This document shows, in pieces, positions 27,859 to 37,685 of a stretch of DNA of 64,000 bases. Location: assembly GCA_021324975.1 (NCBI GenBank), contig JAJPIA010000063.1, forward strand, positions 1 through 64,000, written 5' to 3'. A program made the position numbers and the translations under genes. Below the pieces are notes generated by a model. That model saw nothing but the letters and a program-made list of their open reading frames with translations. It was not told the origin of the DNA and did no database searches. Source of the DNA: Bacillota bacterium. GTDB taxonomy: Bacteria; Sysuimicrobiota; Sysuimicrobiia; Sysuimicrobiales; Segetimicrobiaceae. How positions within the stretch are numbered: position 1 is the stretch's first letter; each line of letters starts with the position of its first letter.

Positions 27859-28521
27859 ATGCTCACCCGCTTGGCGGCGTTCGTCGCCGATCCCGCAAAC
27901 ACGTTTCCGGCGCACACGGCGGAGTACGTGACCCTCTGCGCGGCCGCGGGGACGCTCGCCGTGCTCACCGGGACCGCGCTGGGCGTGGCGGTGGCGCGTC
28001 GGCCGGTGCTGGCGTTCGTCGCCATCAATGGCAGCGGGCTCATGCGGGCGATCCCCGTCATCGCGTTTTTGGCCTTCGCCATCCCCTACCTCGGCCTGGG
28101 CTTCCTGCCGTCGTTGATCGCGCTCGCCGTGCTCGGCGTGCCGCCCGTTCTCTTGAACACGTGCACCGGCATCCGCGGCATCGATCCCGCGACGATCGAC
28201 GCGGCGCGCGGCTGCGGCATGACGCGGTGGCAGATCGCCCGCCGCGTGCAGCTCCCGCTCGTCGTACCGGTCATCGCGGCGGGCGCCCGCACGGCGGTGG
28301 TGCAGATCGTGGCGACGGCAACGCTCGCCGCATTCATCGGCGCGGGCGGCTACGGCGATTACATCCTCTCGGGGCTGTACCAGGTCGACACCACGCAGAT
28401 TCTGGCGGGGGCGATTCCCGTCACGCTGTTGGCCATCGTCGCGGAGATCACGCTCGGACGCCTGCAGCACGTCCTGACGCCCGCGGGGCTACGGACGCCG
28501 GGAGGTGAAATGCGCCCATAA
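27859..28521 (+). CDS. Osmolyte ABC transporter permease (OpuCD-like)
   Basis: TAEYVTLCAAAGTLAVLTGTALGVAVAR...GMTRWQIARRVQLPLVVPVIAAG...FIGAGGYGDYILSG. Confidence 0.87.
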   Translation: MLTRLAAFVADPANTFPAHTAEYVTLCAAAGTLAVLTGTALGVAVARRPVLAFVAINGSGLMRAIPVIAFLAFAIPYLGLGFLPSLIALAVLGVPPVLLNTCTGIRGIDPATIDAARGCGMTRWQIARRVQLPLVVPVIAAGARTAVVQIVATATLAAFIGAGGYGDYILSGLYQVDTTQILAGAIPVTLLAIVAEITLGRLQHVLTPAGLRTPGGEMRP

Positions 28522-28587
28522 CGCCTCGTCACCCGCGATCCATCGCCGGACTCGAACGGACGCTTCCTTATAAAGGAGGGGAGACGG

Positions 28588-29499
28588 ATGCAACGACACG
28601 GTTGGCGGCGTCGCTGCCTCGCGGCGGCCGTCGTCGTCGGGCTCGTCCTGGTCCCGGCCGCCGCCGGGCCGCGCACCGCCGCGGACGCCGCGGCCATGGC
28701 GCATCTCGTGGTCGGCGGCAAGCTCGACACGGAGGCGCAGTTGCTCACCAAGATGTACGTGCTCCTGTTGCGTCACGCCGGCTTCGATGTCACCGAGAAG
28801 GCGAAGCTCGGCACGAACGACATCGTGTTCAGCGCGATTACGAGCGGCCAGATCGACCTCTATCCCGAGTTTACGGCGACCGGGCTCGCCCGCCTCGGGC
28901 TCAAGACCACGCACGACGATCGCCACGACTACGCCGCCGTCAAATCCGGCTACGAAAAACGGTACCACATCACCTGGCTCGACATGGCGCCGCTCAACGA
29001 TACCTACGGCATCTGCTCCACGCAGGCGCGGGCGGGCCAGCTCCACGCCACGAAGGTGTCCGAGCTGGCGTCGGCGGCCTCATCGCTCACGGTTGCAACC
29101 CCGCCGGACGGCAAGACGGATCCCAACGTGCTGCCCGGGCTCAAGGGCACGTACGGTTTCACGTTCGGCAAGGTGACCGTCCTCGACGAAGCGCTGACCT
29201 TCGCGGCGGTTCAGCAGGGCCGGGCCGACGTCAACGTGTGCTACACCACGAACGCCTTGATCCCCAAGAACCACTTCGTCCTGCTCGACGATGACCACCA
29301 CCTGTTCCCCATCTACCACCCGGCGCCGATCGTCCGCGACGCCTCGCTGCAAAAAGCGCCGGGGATCGCCGCCGCGCTGAACGGCCTCGCTCCGAAGCTG
29401 ACAACCACCGTGAGCCAGCAGCTCCAGCTGGAGGTCGTCAACGGCACGTCCGTCACGCAGGCTGCGACGGATTGGTTGAAAAGCGTGGGGCTCCTGTAA
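28588..29499 (+). CDS. Osmolyte ABC transporter substrate-binding protein (OpuCC/OsmF-like)
   Basis: Signal peptide; VVGGKLDTEAQLLTKMYVLLLRHAGFDV...ITSGQIDLYPEFTATGL. Confidence 0.87.
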   Translation: MQRHGWRRRCLAAAVVVGLVLVPAAAGPRTAADAAAMAHLVVGGKLDTEAQLLTKMYVLLLRHAGFDVTEKAKLGTNDIVFSAITSGQIDLYPEFTATGLARLGLKTTHDDRHDYAAVKSGYEKRYHITWLDMAPLNDTYGICSTQARAGQLHATKVSELASAASSLTVATPPDGKTDPNVLPGLKGTYGFTFGKVTVLDEALTFAAVQQGRADVNVCYTTNALIPKNHFVLLDDDHHLFPIYHPAPIVRDASLQKAPGIAAALNGLAPKLTTTVSQQLQLEVVNGTSVTQAATDWLKSVGLL

Positions 29500-29514
29500 C
29501 CCGCGCGTATCGTC

Positions 29515-29554
29515 GAGCCGGGCCCGGGCCTGACGCCTCGCCCGGGCCCGGCTC
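29515..29554 (+). terminator. Strong hairpin after osmolyte transporter operon (15-bp perfect stem, 10-nt loop)
   Basis: GAGCCGGGCCCGGGC-CTGACGCCTC-GCCCGGGCCCGGCTC. Confidence 0.65.
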
Positions 29555-29629
29555 AAACGGTCGAAGGAGGCGGTCTGCCCCTCACCGAAGCCGCGAGGTA
29601 CCGCAGTATCGAATCGCGGGAGGCGTCGC

Positions 29630-30745
29630 ATGACGGACGACATCACGCTGCACATTCCCGGGCCGATTCCCGTGGAGCCGGACGTGCTCGCGGCCATGGC
29701 ACAACCGGTCCGGCAACACTACGGCGGCGACTGGGTGGCGTACTACCAGGCGTTCACCGAGCGGCTCCGTCGTGTTTTTGCCGCCGGCGGCACCGTGTAT
29801 CCGCTCCCCGCCTCGGGCAGCGGCGGTGTGGAAGCCATGATGAGCACCCTCATCGGCAACGGCGGGCGCGTGGGGGTCATCGTCAACGGATTCTTCGGCG
29901 AGCGGGTGCTCCAGATCGCCCGCGCCCACTCCGCGCAGGTCGAGACGCTCGAGCTGCCCTGGAACCGTCCGGCCGATCCGGGCGAGGTCCGGACCTGGTT
30001 GCGCCGCACCCCCGTGTCGGTGCTTGGGGTCGTGCACAGCGATACCTCGACGGGGGTGATCAACCCCGTGGCGGAGATCGCCGCGGCCGCGCGCGAGGAG
30101 GGCGTCGCGGTGGCGGTGGACGCGGTCTCGTCGCTGGCCGGCATGCCCGTCGAGACCGACGCATGGGGATTGGCGGCGGTCTCGACCGCGTCGCAAAAGT
30201 GCCTCGAAGCGCCGCCGGGCCTGGCGCCGGTCGCCGTGACGAAGGCCGGGTGGGAGCTGATCGACCGGCAGCCCGAGCCGGCGCGGGGCTGGTATCTCAA
30301 TCTCCGCACGTGGCGAGAGTACGAGCATTCCTGGCCGCACCATCCGTATCCGGTGACCCTCGCGACCAACAACATCTTCGCGCTCGACCGGGCGCTGGAG
30401 CGAATCCTGGCGGAGGGCTTGGAGGCGCGGTTTGCACGGCACCGCGCGGCGCAACAGGCGTTGCGCCGCGGGCTGCAGCGCCTGGGGTTCACGGTGCTGG
30501 CCGATGCCCGTTGGGCGTCCCCGACCATCACGGTGGCGTACCCGCCGTCGGGTACCAGCCCCGATCAGATCGTGCAGGGGCTCCGGTCGCGCCACGGCAT
30601 CGCGATCGCCGGCGGCCTCACGCAGCTCGCCGGAAAAGTGATCAGGGTCGGCCACCTCGGCACGCAGGCGTACCCCGAGAAGATGCAGCGGGTCGTGGAC
30701 GCGCTCGAAGCCTGCCTCAAAGAGCTGAGCGCCGCACGGGCCTAG
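29630..30745 (+). CDS. Class V aminotransferase (alanine-glyoxylate/serine-pyruvate type)
   Basis: HIPGPIPVEPDVLAAMAQPVRQHYGGDW...VVHSDTSTGVINPVAEIA...VDAVSSLAGMPVETDAWGLAAVSTASQKCL. Confidence 0.88.
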   Translation: MTDDITLHIPGPIPVEPDVLAAMAQPVRQHYGGDWVAYYQAFTERLRRVFAAGGTVYPLPASGSGGVEAMMSTLIGNGGRVGVIVNGFFGERVLQIARAHSAQVETLELPWNRPADPGEVRTWLRRTPVSVLGVVHSDTSTGVINPVAEIAAAAREEGVAVAVDAVSSLAGMPVETDAWGLAAVSTASQKCLEAPPGLAPVAVTKAGWELIDRQPEPARGWYLNLRTWREYEHSWPHHPYPVTLATNNIFALDRALERILAEGLEARFARHRAAQQALRRGLQRLGFTVLADARWASPTITVAYPPSGTSPDQIVQGLRSRHGIAIAGGLTQLAGKVIRVGHLGTQAYPEKMQRVVDALEACLKELSAARA

Positions 30746-30770
30746 CACCGCCTCTTCCGCCGCCACCGGC

Positions 30771-31556
30771 ATGATGCCGCCGACGCGTCTCGCCGTGGTC
30801 GGCGACATCCACTGCGGCCCCGACCGGGACACCCAGCTCGGGAGCCGCGCGCCGGAGCTGCTCGACGGCGTCGTGGCCGCGGCGCGCGCGTTCCGGGCGC
30901 ACGGCATCGTCGACCTCGGGGACCGCATCAACCCGGTGGCGCACGCCCAGGACCGCACGCGCACGGCATATGTGCGCCGGCGCCTCCTGGAAGCCGGCGT
31001 CCCGGTCTACCACGCGCTCGGCAACACCGACGTCGCCAACCTCGAGAAGGATGAAGTGTGCGCGCTGCTCGGCAAGACCGGACCCTATGAGGTCGCCGAG
31101 CTCAACGGGACACGCCTCGTGCTGCTCGACAGCGTCGATCCCCTCGTGGAGCGGGTGGGCGGAGCGATCGGCGAGGCGCAGCGAGCGTGGCTCGAGGACG
31201 CGACCCGCGGCGCGGACCCCTGCGTCGTGTTCTCGCATCATCCCCTGGCAGGCCAGCCGCTCGAGGGGCACCGCTACTTCGCCGAGCGGCCGCACCTCGC
31301 CGCCGTGCGCGGCGGGGAGCATCTTCGCCCGCTCCTCGAACGCCCGGGGGTGCGCGCGGTGTTCGCCGGGCACCTGCATTGGACGCGCACGGCGGCCGTC
31401 GGCGGAACGCCCCACGTGACGCTCGCCTCGCTCGTCGACTGCGCCTACACCGGCGGCGAGCCCGCGAACGCGTACGCGCTCGTCACCACCGGCTGGGACC
31501 GGCTCGACGTCGCCGTCACGGGCCTGCTGCCCGCCACGCTCTCGGTGCCGGCGTAG
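30771..31556 (+). CDS. Metallophosphoesterase
   Basis: LAVVGDIHCG...VDLGDRIN...ALGNTDV...VFSHHPL...VFAGHLHWTRT. Confidence 0.87.
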   Translation: MMPPTRLAVVGDIHCGPDRDTQLGSRAPELLDGVVAAARAFRAHGIVDLGDRINPVAHAQDRTRTAYVRRRLLEAGVPVYHALGNTDVANLEKDEVCALLGKTGPYEVAELNGTRLVLLDSVDPLVERVGGAIGEAQRAWLEDATRGADPCVVFSHHPLAGQPLEGHRYFAERPHLAAVRGGEHLRPLLERPGVRAVFAGHLHWTRTAAVGGTPHVTLASLVDCAYTGGEPANAYALVTTGWDRLDVAVTGLLPATLSVPA

Positions 31557-31621
31557 AACGCCGCGGCGCCGGCGCCCGCGCACCACCCCACATATTCGTC
31601 CGGCCCGGACGCCGCCGTCGG

Positions 31622-31650
31622 TTGACCGGCGCGCATCTACGGCGTATCAT
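31622..31650 (+). promoter_or_regulatory. Putative sigma70-type promoter TTGACC-N17-TATCAT
   Basis: TTGACC 31622-31627 and TATCAT 31645-31650, spacer 17 nt, immediately upstream of marR-like gene. Confidence 0.6.
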
Positions 31651-31661
31651 TAGCGTAGCGT

Positions 31662-32198
31662 ATGGTTAGTATGACGAATCATTCGCACGGCAAATCGAAC
31701 GGCGACGGGCGCTCCCGCGTGAGAGCCTGGGGCCGCCCGAAGCAGGCATCCCCGGACGCGCGGACGTGCGCCGCCCGTCTCGTCGAGGTGGCGCCGCTCG
31801 TCGTCCGCTTCATCCGCGGGCAGATGCGGCGGCAGATGCCGGGGCTCACGATGGCGCAGTTCCGCGCCATGTCGTACCTGTACCGCCGCCCGGGGTGCTC
31901 GCTGCGCGCGCTGGCAGCGCATCTCGGCGTCACCCCGCCGACCTGCTCCGCGCTGGTGGCGCGCCTCGTGGTGCGCGGTGTCGTGACCCGCGCGCCCAAC
32001 CCGGCCAGCCGCCGGGAGGTGGCGCTTCACCTGACGCCCGGCGGGCGGGCGCAGTTCGAGGCCGCGACGGAGGCGGCGCGCCGCAGGACGGCGCGCGTGC
32101 TGGCGGAGTTGCCCAGCACGACCGTCCGCCGGCTCACGCAGGACCTCCACGAGCTGTGGGCGGCCTTTGCGGCCGCGGAAGGAGACTCCGAGCGATGA
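31662..32198 (+). CDS. MarR family transcriptional regulator
   Basis: MPGLTMAQFRAMSYLYRRPGCSLRALAAHLGVTPPTCSALVARLVVRGVVTRAPNPASRREVALHLTPGG. Confidence 0.87.
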   Translation: MVSMTNHSHGKSNGDGRSRVRAWGRPKQASPDARTCAARLVEVAPLVVRFIRGQMRRQMPGLTMAQFRAMSYLYRRPGCSLRALAAHLGVTPPTCSALVARLVVRGVVTRAPNPASRREVALHLTPGGRAQFEAATEAARRRTARVLAELPSTTVRRLTQDLHELWAAFAAAEGDSER

Positions 32199-33070
32199 CG
32201 AGCATGCGCTGCGAGCAGGCGCCGCCCGGGCCGCTGCCGGCACGCGGCGGGGAGGCGGCGGCCGGCCCCGCGGGGCCGGAGGCCATTCACACCGAGGCGC
32301 TGACGCGGTGCTTCCGCGACATGGTGGCGGTGGACCGCGTCTCCATCGAGGTCCGGGCGGGGGAGATCTTCGGGCTCCTCGGGCCGAACGGCGCCGGCAA
32401 GAGCACGATGATCAAGATGCTGACCACGCTGCTGCCGCCGACGGGCGGCCGCGCGCAGGTGGCGGGATTCGACGTCGCGCGCGAGCCCACGCAGGTGCGC
32501 CGCCGCATCGGGTACGTCCCGCAGGCGCTGTCCGCCGACGGGGCGCTCTCCGGCTACGAAAACCTGCTCGTCTCCTCCAAGCTCTACGGGGTTCCGCGCG
32601 CGGAGCGCCGGCGGCGCATCATCGACGCGCTGGACCTCGTGGGCCTCGCCGACGCCGCGCATCAGCTGGTCCGCCAGTACTCCGGGGGCATGATCCGGCG
32701 GCTGGAGGTCGCGCAGGCCATGCTGCACCGGCCGGCTGTGCTGTTCATGGACGAGCCGACCGTGGGCCTCGACCCGGTCGCGCGCCGCGCGGTATGGGAC
32801 CATGTCCGGCGCCTGCGGACAATGTGGGGCACAACGATCTTGCTCACGACGCACTACATGGACGAGGCCGACGATCTGGCCGATCGCGTCGCGATGATGC
32901 ACCGGGGGCACGTCGCGGCCGTGGGGACGCCGGCCGAGCTCAAGGCCGCGACCGGCGACGGCGCCACGCTGGACGACGTCTTCGTGCACTTCACCGGCGC
33001 CAGTATCGAAACCGGAGGGACCTATCGTGACGTCCTACGCAGCCGCCGCACCGCGCGGCGTCTCTCTTAG
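32195..33070 (+). CDS. ABC transporter ATP-binding protein (DrrA-like exporter)
   Basis: GPNGAGKSTMIKMLTTLLPPTGG, YSGGMIRRLEVAQAML, VLFMDEPTVGLDP; ATGA overlap with MarR gene. Confidence 0.9.
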   Translation: MTSMRCEQAPPGPLPARGGEAAAGPAGPEAIHTEALTRCFRDMVAVDRVSIEVRAGEIFGLLGPNGAGKSTMIKMLTTLLPPTGGRAQVAGFDVAREPTQVRRRIGYVPQALSADGALSGYENLLVSSKLYGVPRAERRRRIIDALDLVGLADAAHQLVRQYSGGMIRRLEVAQAMLHRPAVLFMDEPTVGLDPVARRAVWDHVRRLRTMWGTTILLTTHYMDEADDLADRVAMMHRGHVAAVGTPAELKAATGDGATLDDVFVHFTGASIETGGTYRDVLRSRRTARRLS

Positions 33071-33851
33071 CCCGCGGGGCGCGGCCGCGTTCCTCGGCCA
33101 GGTGGCCACCGTGGCCGACGCGGAGATTCGCAAGCTCCGGCACGACCCGCTGGAGCTCGCGATGCGGGCGGTGCAGCCCACCCTGTGGCTCGTCGTCTTC
33201 GGACAGGTGATGTCGCGGCTGCGCGGCGTGCCCACCGGCAACCTCCGCTACCTCGACTTCATGGCGCCCGGCATTCTCGCCCAGAGTGTGCTCTTCATCG
33301 CCATCTTCTACGGCGTCGCGGCGATCCGCGAGCGCGATCTCGGCGTGCTCAACAAATACATGGTCAGTCCGATCTCCCGCACGGCGCTGGTGCTCGGCAA
33401 GGCGCTCTCTGCCGGCGTGCGGGCCCTGTCGCAGGCGGTCGTCGTCTACGGGCTCGCACTGCTGCTCGGCATCCACGCCGCGTGGGCGCCGTGGAACGTG
33501 GCGGGCGTGCTGCTCCTGATCTTGATGGGATCCGGGGTCTTCTCGACCTTGTCGCTCGCGATCGCCTGTCTCGTCAAAACGCACGAGCGCGTGATGGGCA
33601 TGGGGCAGATCATGACGATGCCGCTCTTCTTTGCGAGCAACGCCATCTACCCCGTGGTGCTGATGCCGGCGTGGCTGCGTGCGATCGCCGCGCTCAACCC
33701 GCTGACGTACGAGGTCGACGGCCTGCGCGCGCTCATGGTGCAGGGCGGCACGAGCACGATCGGTCTTGGGGTGGACGTCGCCGTGCTGCTCGCGTTCGTG
33801 GCGGCGCTGGTGGCGATCGTGACGCGGTTGTACCCGCGCATTTTGGTCTGA
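33027..33851 (+). CDS. ABC-2 type transporter permease (DrrB-like)
   Basis: RAVQPTLWLVVFGQVMSRLRGVPTGNLRYLDFMAPGILAQSVLFIAIFYG; overlaps ATPase gene by 44 nt. Confidence 0.87.
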   Translation: MTSYAAAAPRGVSLSPRGAAAFLGQVATVADAEIRKLRHDPLELAMRAVQPTLWLVVFGQVMSRLRGVPTGNLRYLDFMAPGILAQSVLFIAIFYGVAAIRERDLGVLNKYMVSPISRTALVLGKALSAGVRALSQAVVVYGLALLLGIHAAWAPWNVAGVLLLILMGSGVFSTLSLAIACLVKTHERVMGMGQIMTMPLFFASNAIYPVVLMPAWLRAIAALNPLTYEVDGLRALMVQGGTSTIGLGVDVAVLLAFVAALVAIVTRLYPRILV

Positions 33852-33964
33852 CCCGCCCGTCTCCTGACGAGCGGGGCGGCGCGACCCGACCCGGCGCTCT
33901 CGGCACACACCGCCCCGCGGCGCACCTCCGCGCGCTGAGCTCGTACGCGGAGATCGGCGCGGCG

Positions 33965-34936
33965 CTAGCCGGGGAGCAAGAGCAGCTTGCCCGTCGTGGC
34001 GCGGCTTGCGAGCGCGCGATGCGCCTCCGCCGCCTGCGCCAGCGGGAACGTGCGGTCGATGCGCACCCTGAGCCGCCCGGAGGCCACCCACCCCAGCACC
34101 GCGTCGGCGCGCTCCAGCAGCGCCTCGCGCGTCATCACGTAGTGTCCCATCGTGGGCCGCGTGATGAAGAGCGATCCCTTCTGGGCCAGGACCTGCAGGT
34201 CCAACGGCGGCACCGGTCCGCTGGCCTGCCCATACAGCACGAGATACCCGCGGGGCGCGAGACAGTTGAGGCTGCGTTCGAACGTGACGCGGCCGACCGA
34301 GTCGTACACCACCTGCACACCCTGCCCGCCGGTCAACCGCTTCGTCTCGGCCTCGAAGTCCTGCGTTTCGTACAGCACGACCTCGGCGGCCCCCGCCTCG
34401 CGCGCGAGCGTCGCCTTGGCCGCGGTGGAGACGGTGCCGATCACGCGCGCACCTCGCATCTTCGCCATCTGCACGAGCAGGAGTCCCACCCCTCCGGCCG
34501 CCGCGTGGATCAGCGCCGTATCACCCGCCTGGAGCGGGTACGTGGCGTGCGAGAGGTAGTGCGCCGTCATCCCCTGGAGCATGACGGCCGCGGCCTGCCG
34601 GGAGTCCATGCCGGCCGGCACGGGCACGAGCCGCGGGACCGGAACGACCGCATGCGTGGCGTATGCGCCGAGCCGGCCGGCGTATGCCACGCGGTCGCCC
34701 TGCCGCACGCCGCCCGACCCGGCACCGACCGCCTCGACCACGCCCGCGCCCTCGGATCCCGGCACAAACGGCAACGGCACCTTGTACTGGCCGAGCCGCT
34801 GGTAGATGTCGACGAAGTTGATGCCGATTGCCTCGAGGCGCACGAGCGCCTCGCCGGGCCCCGGGGCCGGCGTCGGCACCTCCTCGTAGCGCAGCACCTC
34901 CGGCCCGCCGTACGCGGGCACCCGGATCGCCTTCAT
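33965..34936 (-). CDS. Quinone oxidoreductase-like (MDR superfamily)
   Basis: MKAIRVPAYGGPEVLRYEEVPTPAPGPGEALVRLEAIGINFVDIYQRLG...AAAGGVGLLLVQMAK. Confidence 0.88.
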   Translation of the reverse strand: MKAIRVPAYGGPEVLRYEEVPTPAPGPGEALVRLEAIGINFVDIYQRLGQYKVPLPFVPGSEGAGVVEAVGAGSGGVRQGDRVAYAGRLGAYATHAVVPVPRLVPVPAGMDSRQAAAVMLQGMTAHYLSHATYPLQAGDTALIHAAAGGVGLLLVQMAKMRGARVIGTVSTAAKATLAREAGAAEVVLYETQDFEAETKRLTGGQGVQVVYDSVGRVTFERSLNCLAPRGYLVLYGQASGPVPPLDLQVLAQKGSLFITRPTMGHYVMTREALLERADAVLGWVASGRLRVRIDRTFPLAQAAEAHRALASRATTGKLLLLPG

Positions 34937-34941
34937 GGCCG

Positions 34942-36357
34942 CTACGAGACGTGCAGGACGATCATCTTGAGCTCGGACATCTCCTGGACCGCGTACTTGG
35001 GGCCTTCTTTCCCGAACCCGCTCTCCTTCAGGCCGCCGTACGGCATCAGGTCCGCACGCCACTGCGGGCCCCAGTTGATGTGGATGTTCCCGGCCTCGAC
35101 CTCCCGCGCGAAGCGCATCGCCGTGTTAATGTTTTCCGTGAACACCCCGGCGGACAACCCGTAGTTGGTGTCGTTCGCCAGCGCGATCGCGTCGTCCACC
35201 GTCGGCGCCGGCGTGACCGCCACCGCGGGGCCGAACAACTCGCTCTTCGCCACGCGCATCTGTGGCGTCACGTCGGCCAGGACCGTCGGAGTGTGGATGG
35301 CGCCGCGCCGATCGCCCCCCACCACCAGCCTCGCCCCGGCGCCGACGGCCTCTTTGATCCACGCCTCCACGCGCTTCGCGTCCGTCTCCCGGACCATCGG
35401 CCCCACCTTGGTGCGCTCGTCGAGCGGGTCGCCGGTGGTCAGCGCGGCCACCTTCGGCTGGAGCGCCGCGAGAAAGTCCTGGTAGATCGGCTGCAGGGGA
35501 ATGACGCGCTGCGCGCTGATGCACACCTGACCCGCGTTGCTGTAGCCGGTCGCCGCGACCGCCGTGGCGACCTTGTCCAGGTCCGCGTCCGGCATGATGA
35601 TGAGGGGCGAGTTGCTGCCGAGCTCCATCGTGACCTTCTTGAGCCCGGCAACCCTGCAGATCTGCTCGCCCACGTCCCGGCTGCCGGTGAACGTGATCTT
35701 GCGCACGCGGGCGTCGGCGCACAGCGCCTCCCCCACGTCCTTGCCGCTGCCGGTGATGCACTGGATGCCATCCGCGGGCACGCCGCACTCGAGCAGGAGC
35801 GCGGTCAGTTTCAGCGCGCTGAGCGGCGTGTCCGTCGCGGGCTTCAGGATGACGCTGTTGCCCGCCGCGAGCGCGGGGCCGACCTTGTGCGCGACGAGGT
35901 GCAGGGGGAAGTTGAACGGGCTGATGCCCACGACGACGCCGCACGGCACGCGCAACGTAAACCCCATCTGCGTCCTGACACCCGGGGCGCCATCGAGCGG
36001 GATGACCTCGCCGTACAGGCGCTTCGCCTCTTCCGCCGAAAGGGCCAGGATCTCCGCGGCGCGCGTGACCTCGAACCGGGCCTCGCCGATGATCTTGCCT
36101 TCCTCGAGCGTGATCGTGCGCGCGAAGTCGTCGGCGCGGGCCAGAAGCAGGTCCGAGGCTTTGCGCAGGATCTGGAACCGCTCGTACCCGGTCAGGCGGC
36201 GCATCGCGGCGGCGCCGCGTACCGCGGTCGCGAGCGCCCGCTCCACGTCGTCGGGATCGGCCCTGGGGATCGTGTCGATCTCCGAGCCGTCGTACGGGTT
36301 CAGCACCGGGATCGTCTGTCGCTTGTCCACCCACTCGTTCCCCACGTACGTCTTCAT
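34942..36357 (-). CDS. NAD(P)-dependent aldehyde dehydrogenase
   Basis: FNFPLHLVAHKVGPALAAGNSVILKPA...FTGSRDVGEQI...MELGSNSPLII...GQVCISAQRVI. Confidence 0.92.
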   Translation of the reverse strand: MKTYVGNEWVDKRQTIPVLNPYDGSEIDTIPRADPDDVERALATAVRGAAAMRRLTGYERFQILRKASDLLLARADDFARTITLEEGKIIGEARFEVTRAAEILALSAEEAKRLYGEVIPLDGAPGVRTQMGFTLRVPCGVVVGISPFNFPLHLVAHKVGPALAAGNSVILKPATDTPLSALKLTALLLECGVPADGIQCITGSGKDVGEALCADARVRKITFTGSRDVGEQICRVAGLKKVTMELGSNSPLIIMPDADLDKVATAVAATGYSNAGQVCISAQRVIPLQPIYQDFLAALQPKVAALTTGDPLDERTKVGPMVRETDAKRVEAWIKEAVGAGARLVVGGDRRGAIHTPTVLADVTPQMRVAKSELFGPAVAVTPAPTVDDAIALANDTNYGLSAGVFTENINTAMRFAREVEAGNIHINWGPQWRADLMPYGGLKESGFGKEGPKYAVQEMSELKMIVLHVS

Positions 36358-36412
36358 GATCCCTCTCCCTCCTCGCGGGCCGGCGGCCTCGGCGCGGACC
36401 GCTCAGGCGCCC

Positions 36413-37051
36413 TCACGGAAGATCTTCCCGACCCTGATCCACGTGTGCCCGGTAGAACTCCAGCACCTTGGCCCGGTCCAGTTCGTGCAGCCACAGCCGC
36501 CAGTCCCAGGAGAGCACGGCGTACTGATGCGGCATGTCCTCGTACGGCGCGGCCACGAACTTGACGTTGCCGAACTTGCTCGGCGGAAAGTCGCGGAGCA
36601 TCTCCTGCAGCCGGAGCTCGACCCCGGGCGCCGCCGGCGGCCTGAAGAGCACGACGATGTAGCCGTGCTCGAGATTGTGAACCCAAAACCCCGGGGCGAG
36701 CCCCTGCATGTAGACACCCGCCGGCGCGGGCATCGGGTAGTGCGGACCCGAGGCCGGCGGATGTGCGCGGTACGGGATCGCGCTCCCGACGGGCACGTGG
36801 TCGTACCCCTCGTCGGGCACGTGCTCGCCGATCATCGGGCCCGCGGGGAGCGCGTGCGGCCTGAGCAGCCACCACCCGCCGGCACCGGCCATGACCAGCA
36901 CCGCGAGCCCCACGATCCACGCCCACGAGCGTCCGCCGCGCTGGCGAGGCGCCGGCGCGGTGCCACGTCGCGACGCGCGCCGTGCGCGGCCTTGTCCTTG
37001 CGGCATGCTGTGCCCCACCCCACCTCGCGGCACGCCGACTTGCCCGTCCAT
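36413..37051 (-). CDS. DUF3105 family membrane-anchored protein
   Basis: One TM helix (WAWIVGLAVLVMAGAGGWWLL) then 'YRAHPPASGPHYPMPAPAGVYMQGLAPGFWVHNLEHGYIVVLFRP'. Alternative start 37006. Confidence 0.75.
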   Translation of the reverse strand: MDGQVGVPRGGVGHSMPQGQGRARRASRRGTAPAPRQRGGRSWAWIVGLAVLVMAGAGGWWLLRPHALPAGPMIGEHVPDEGYDHVPVGSAIPYRAHPPASGPHYPMPAPAGVYMQGLAPGFWVHNLEHGYIVVLFRPPAAPGVELRLQEMLRDFPPSKFGNVKFVAAPYEDMPHQYAVLSWDWRLWLHELDRAKVLEFYRAHVDQGREDLP

Positions 37052-37124
37052 AGTCGGTTCCCGGTCCCGTCCGCGGCCCCCTGCAACGAAAGATCGGCGC
37101 GGATCCGCGTCGAAGCACGCGGCC

Positions 37125-37685
37125 ATGAAGATCCTCGCCTGCGCCGACCTGCACGGCCACGCGGAACGCATCGCGCGCGTGCGCACCCTCGTCGCCGAGC
37201 ACTCGCCGGCCGTGGTCCTGCTCCCAGGCGACCTCACCCACGCCGGCCACGGGGAGGAAGCGCTCGATCTTCTCGGCGCGTTTGCGGTCCCGGTCTTTGC
37301 GGTCGCCGGCAACATGGACGGGCCGCGGGCGCTCGCGGAGATCGTTCACCGCGGCGGGCTGGCGGGAGCGACGCCGGTGGAGATCGGCGGCGTGTCGTTC
37401 GGAGGTCCACACGTGGCGTCGCCGTGCGACGTGCTGGTCACCCATGAGCCGCCGGCCGGCACCCTTGATCTCGCGTACTCCGGCCACCACATCGGTACCC
37501 GCGCCGTGCTGGACCTGATCCGGCAGGTCCGCCCGCGGGTGCTCGCGTGCGGGCACGTCCACGAGGCGGGCGGCGTGGCGTGCCTCGACGGCACGCTTGT
37601 CGTGAACTGCACCATGGGCGACGGAAAGACCGGCGGCGCCCTGATCGAGCTCGCCGCCGACGGCGTCACGGCGCGGCTCCTCTGA
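37125..37685 (+). CDS. Metallophosphoesterase (small, YfcE-like)
   Basis: MKILACADLHGHAERIAR...LLPGDLTH...AVAGNMDG...VTHEPP...ACGHVHEA. Confidence 0.87.
   Translation: MKILACADLHGHAERIARVRTLVAEHSPAVVLLPGDLTHAGHGEEALDLLGAFAVPVFAVAGNMDGPRALAEIVHRGGLAGATPVEIGGVSFGGPHVASPCDVLVTHEPPAGTLDLAYSGHHIGTRAVLDLIRQVRPRVLACGHVHEAGGVACLDGTLVVNCTMGDGKTGGALIELAADGVTARLL

Noticed and set aside
33871-33918. GCGGGGCGG...CCGCCCCGC inverted repeat between convergent genes
   Set aside because: 30-nt loop and GC-only arms; could arise by chance in this composition, so not called as a terminator.
33185-35164. 659-aa plus-strand ORF
   Set aside because: Runs through the ABC-2 permease in another frame and antisense to the quinone oxidoreductase; no domain.
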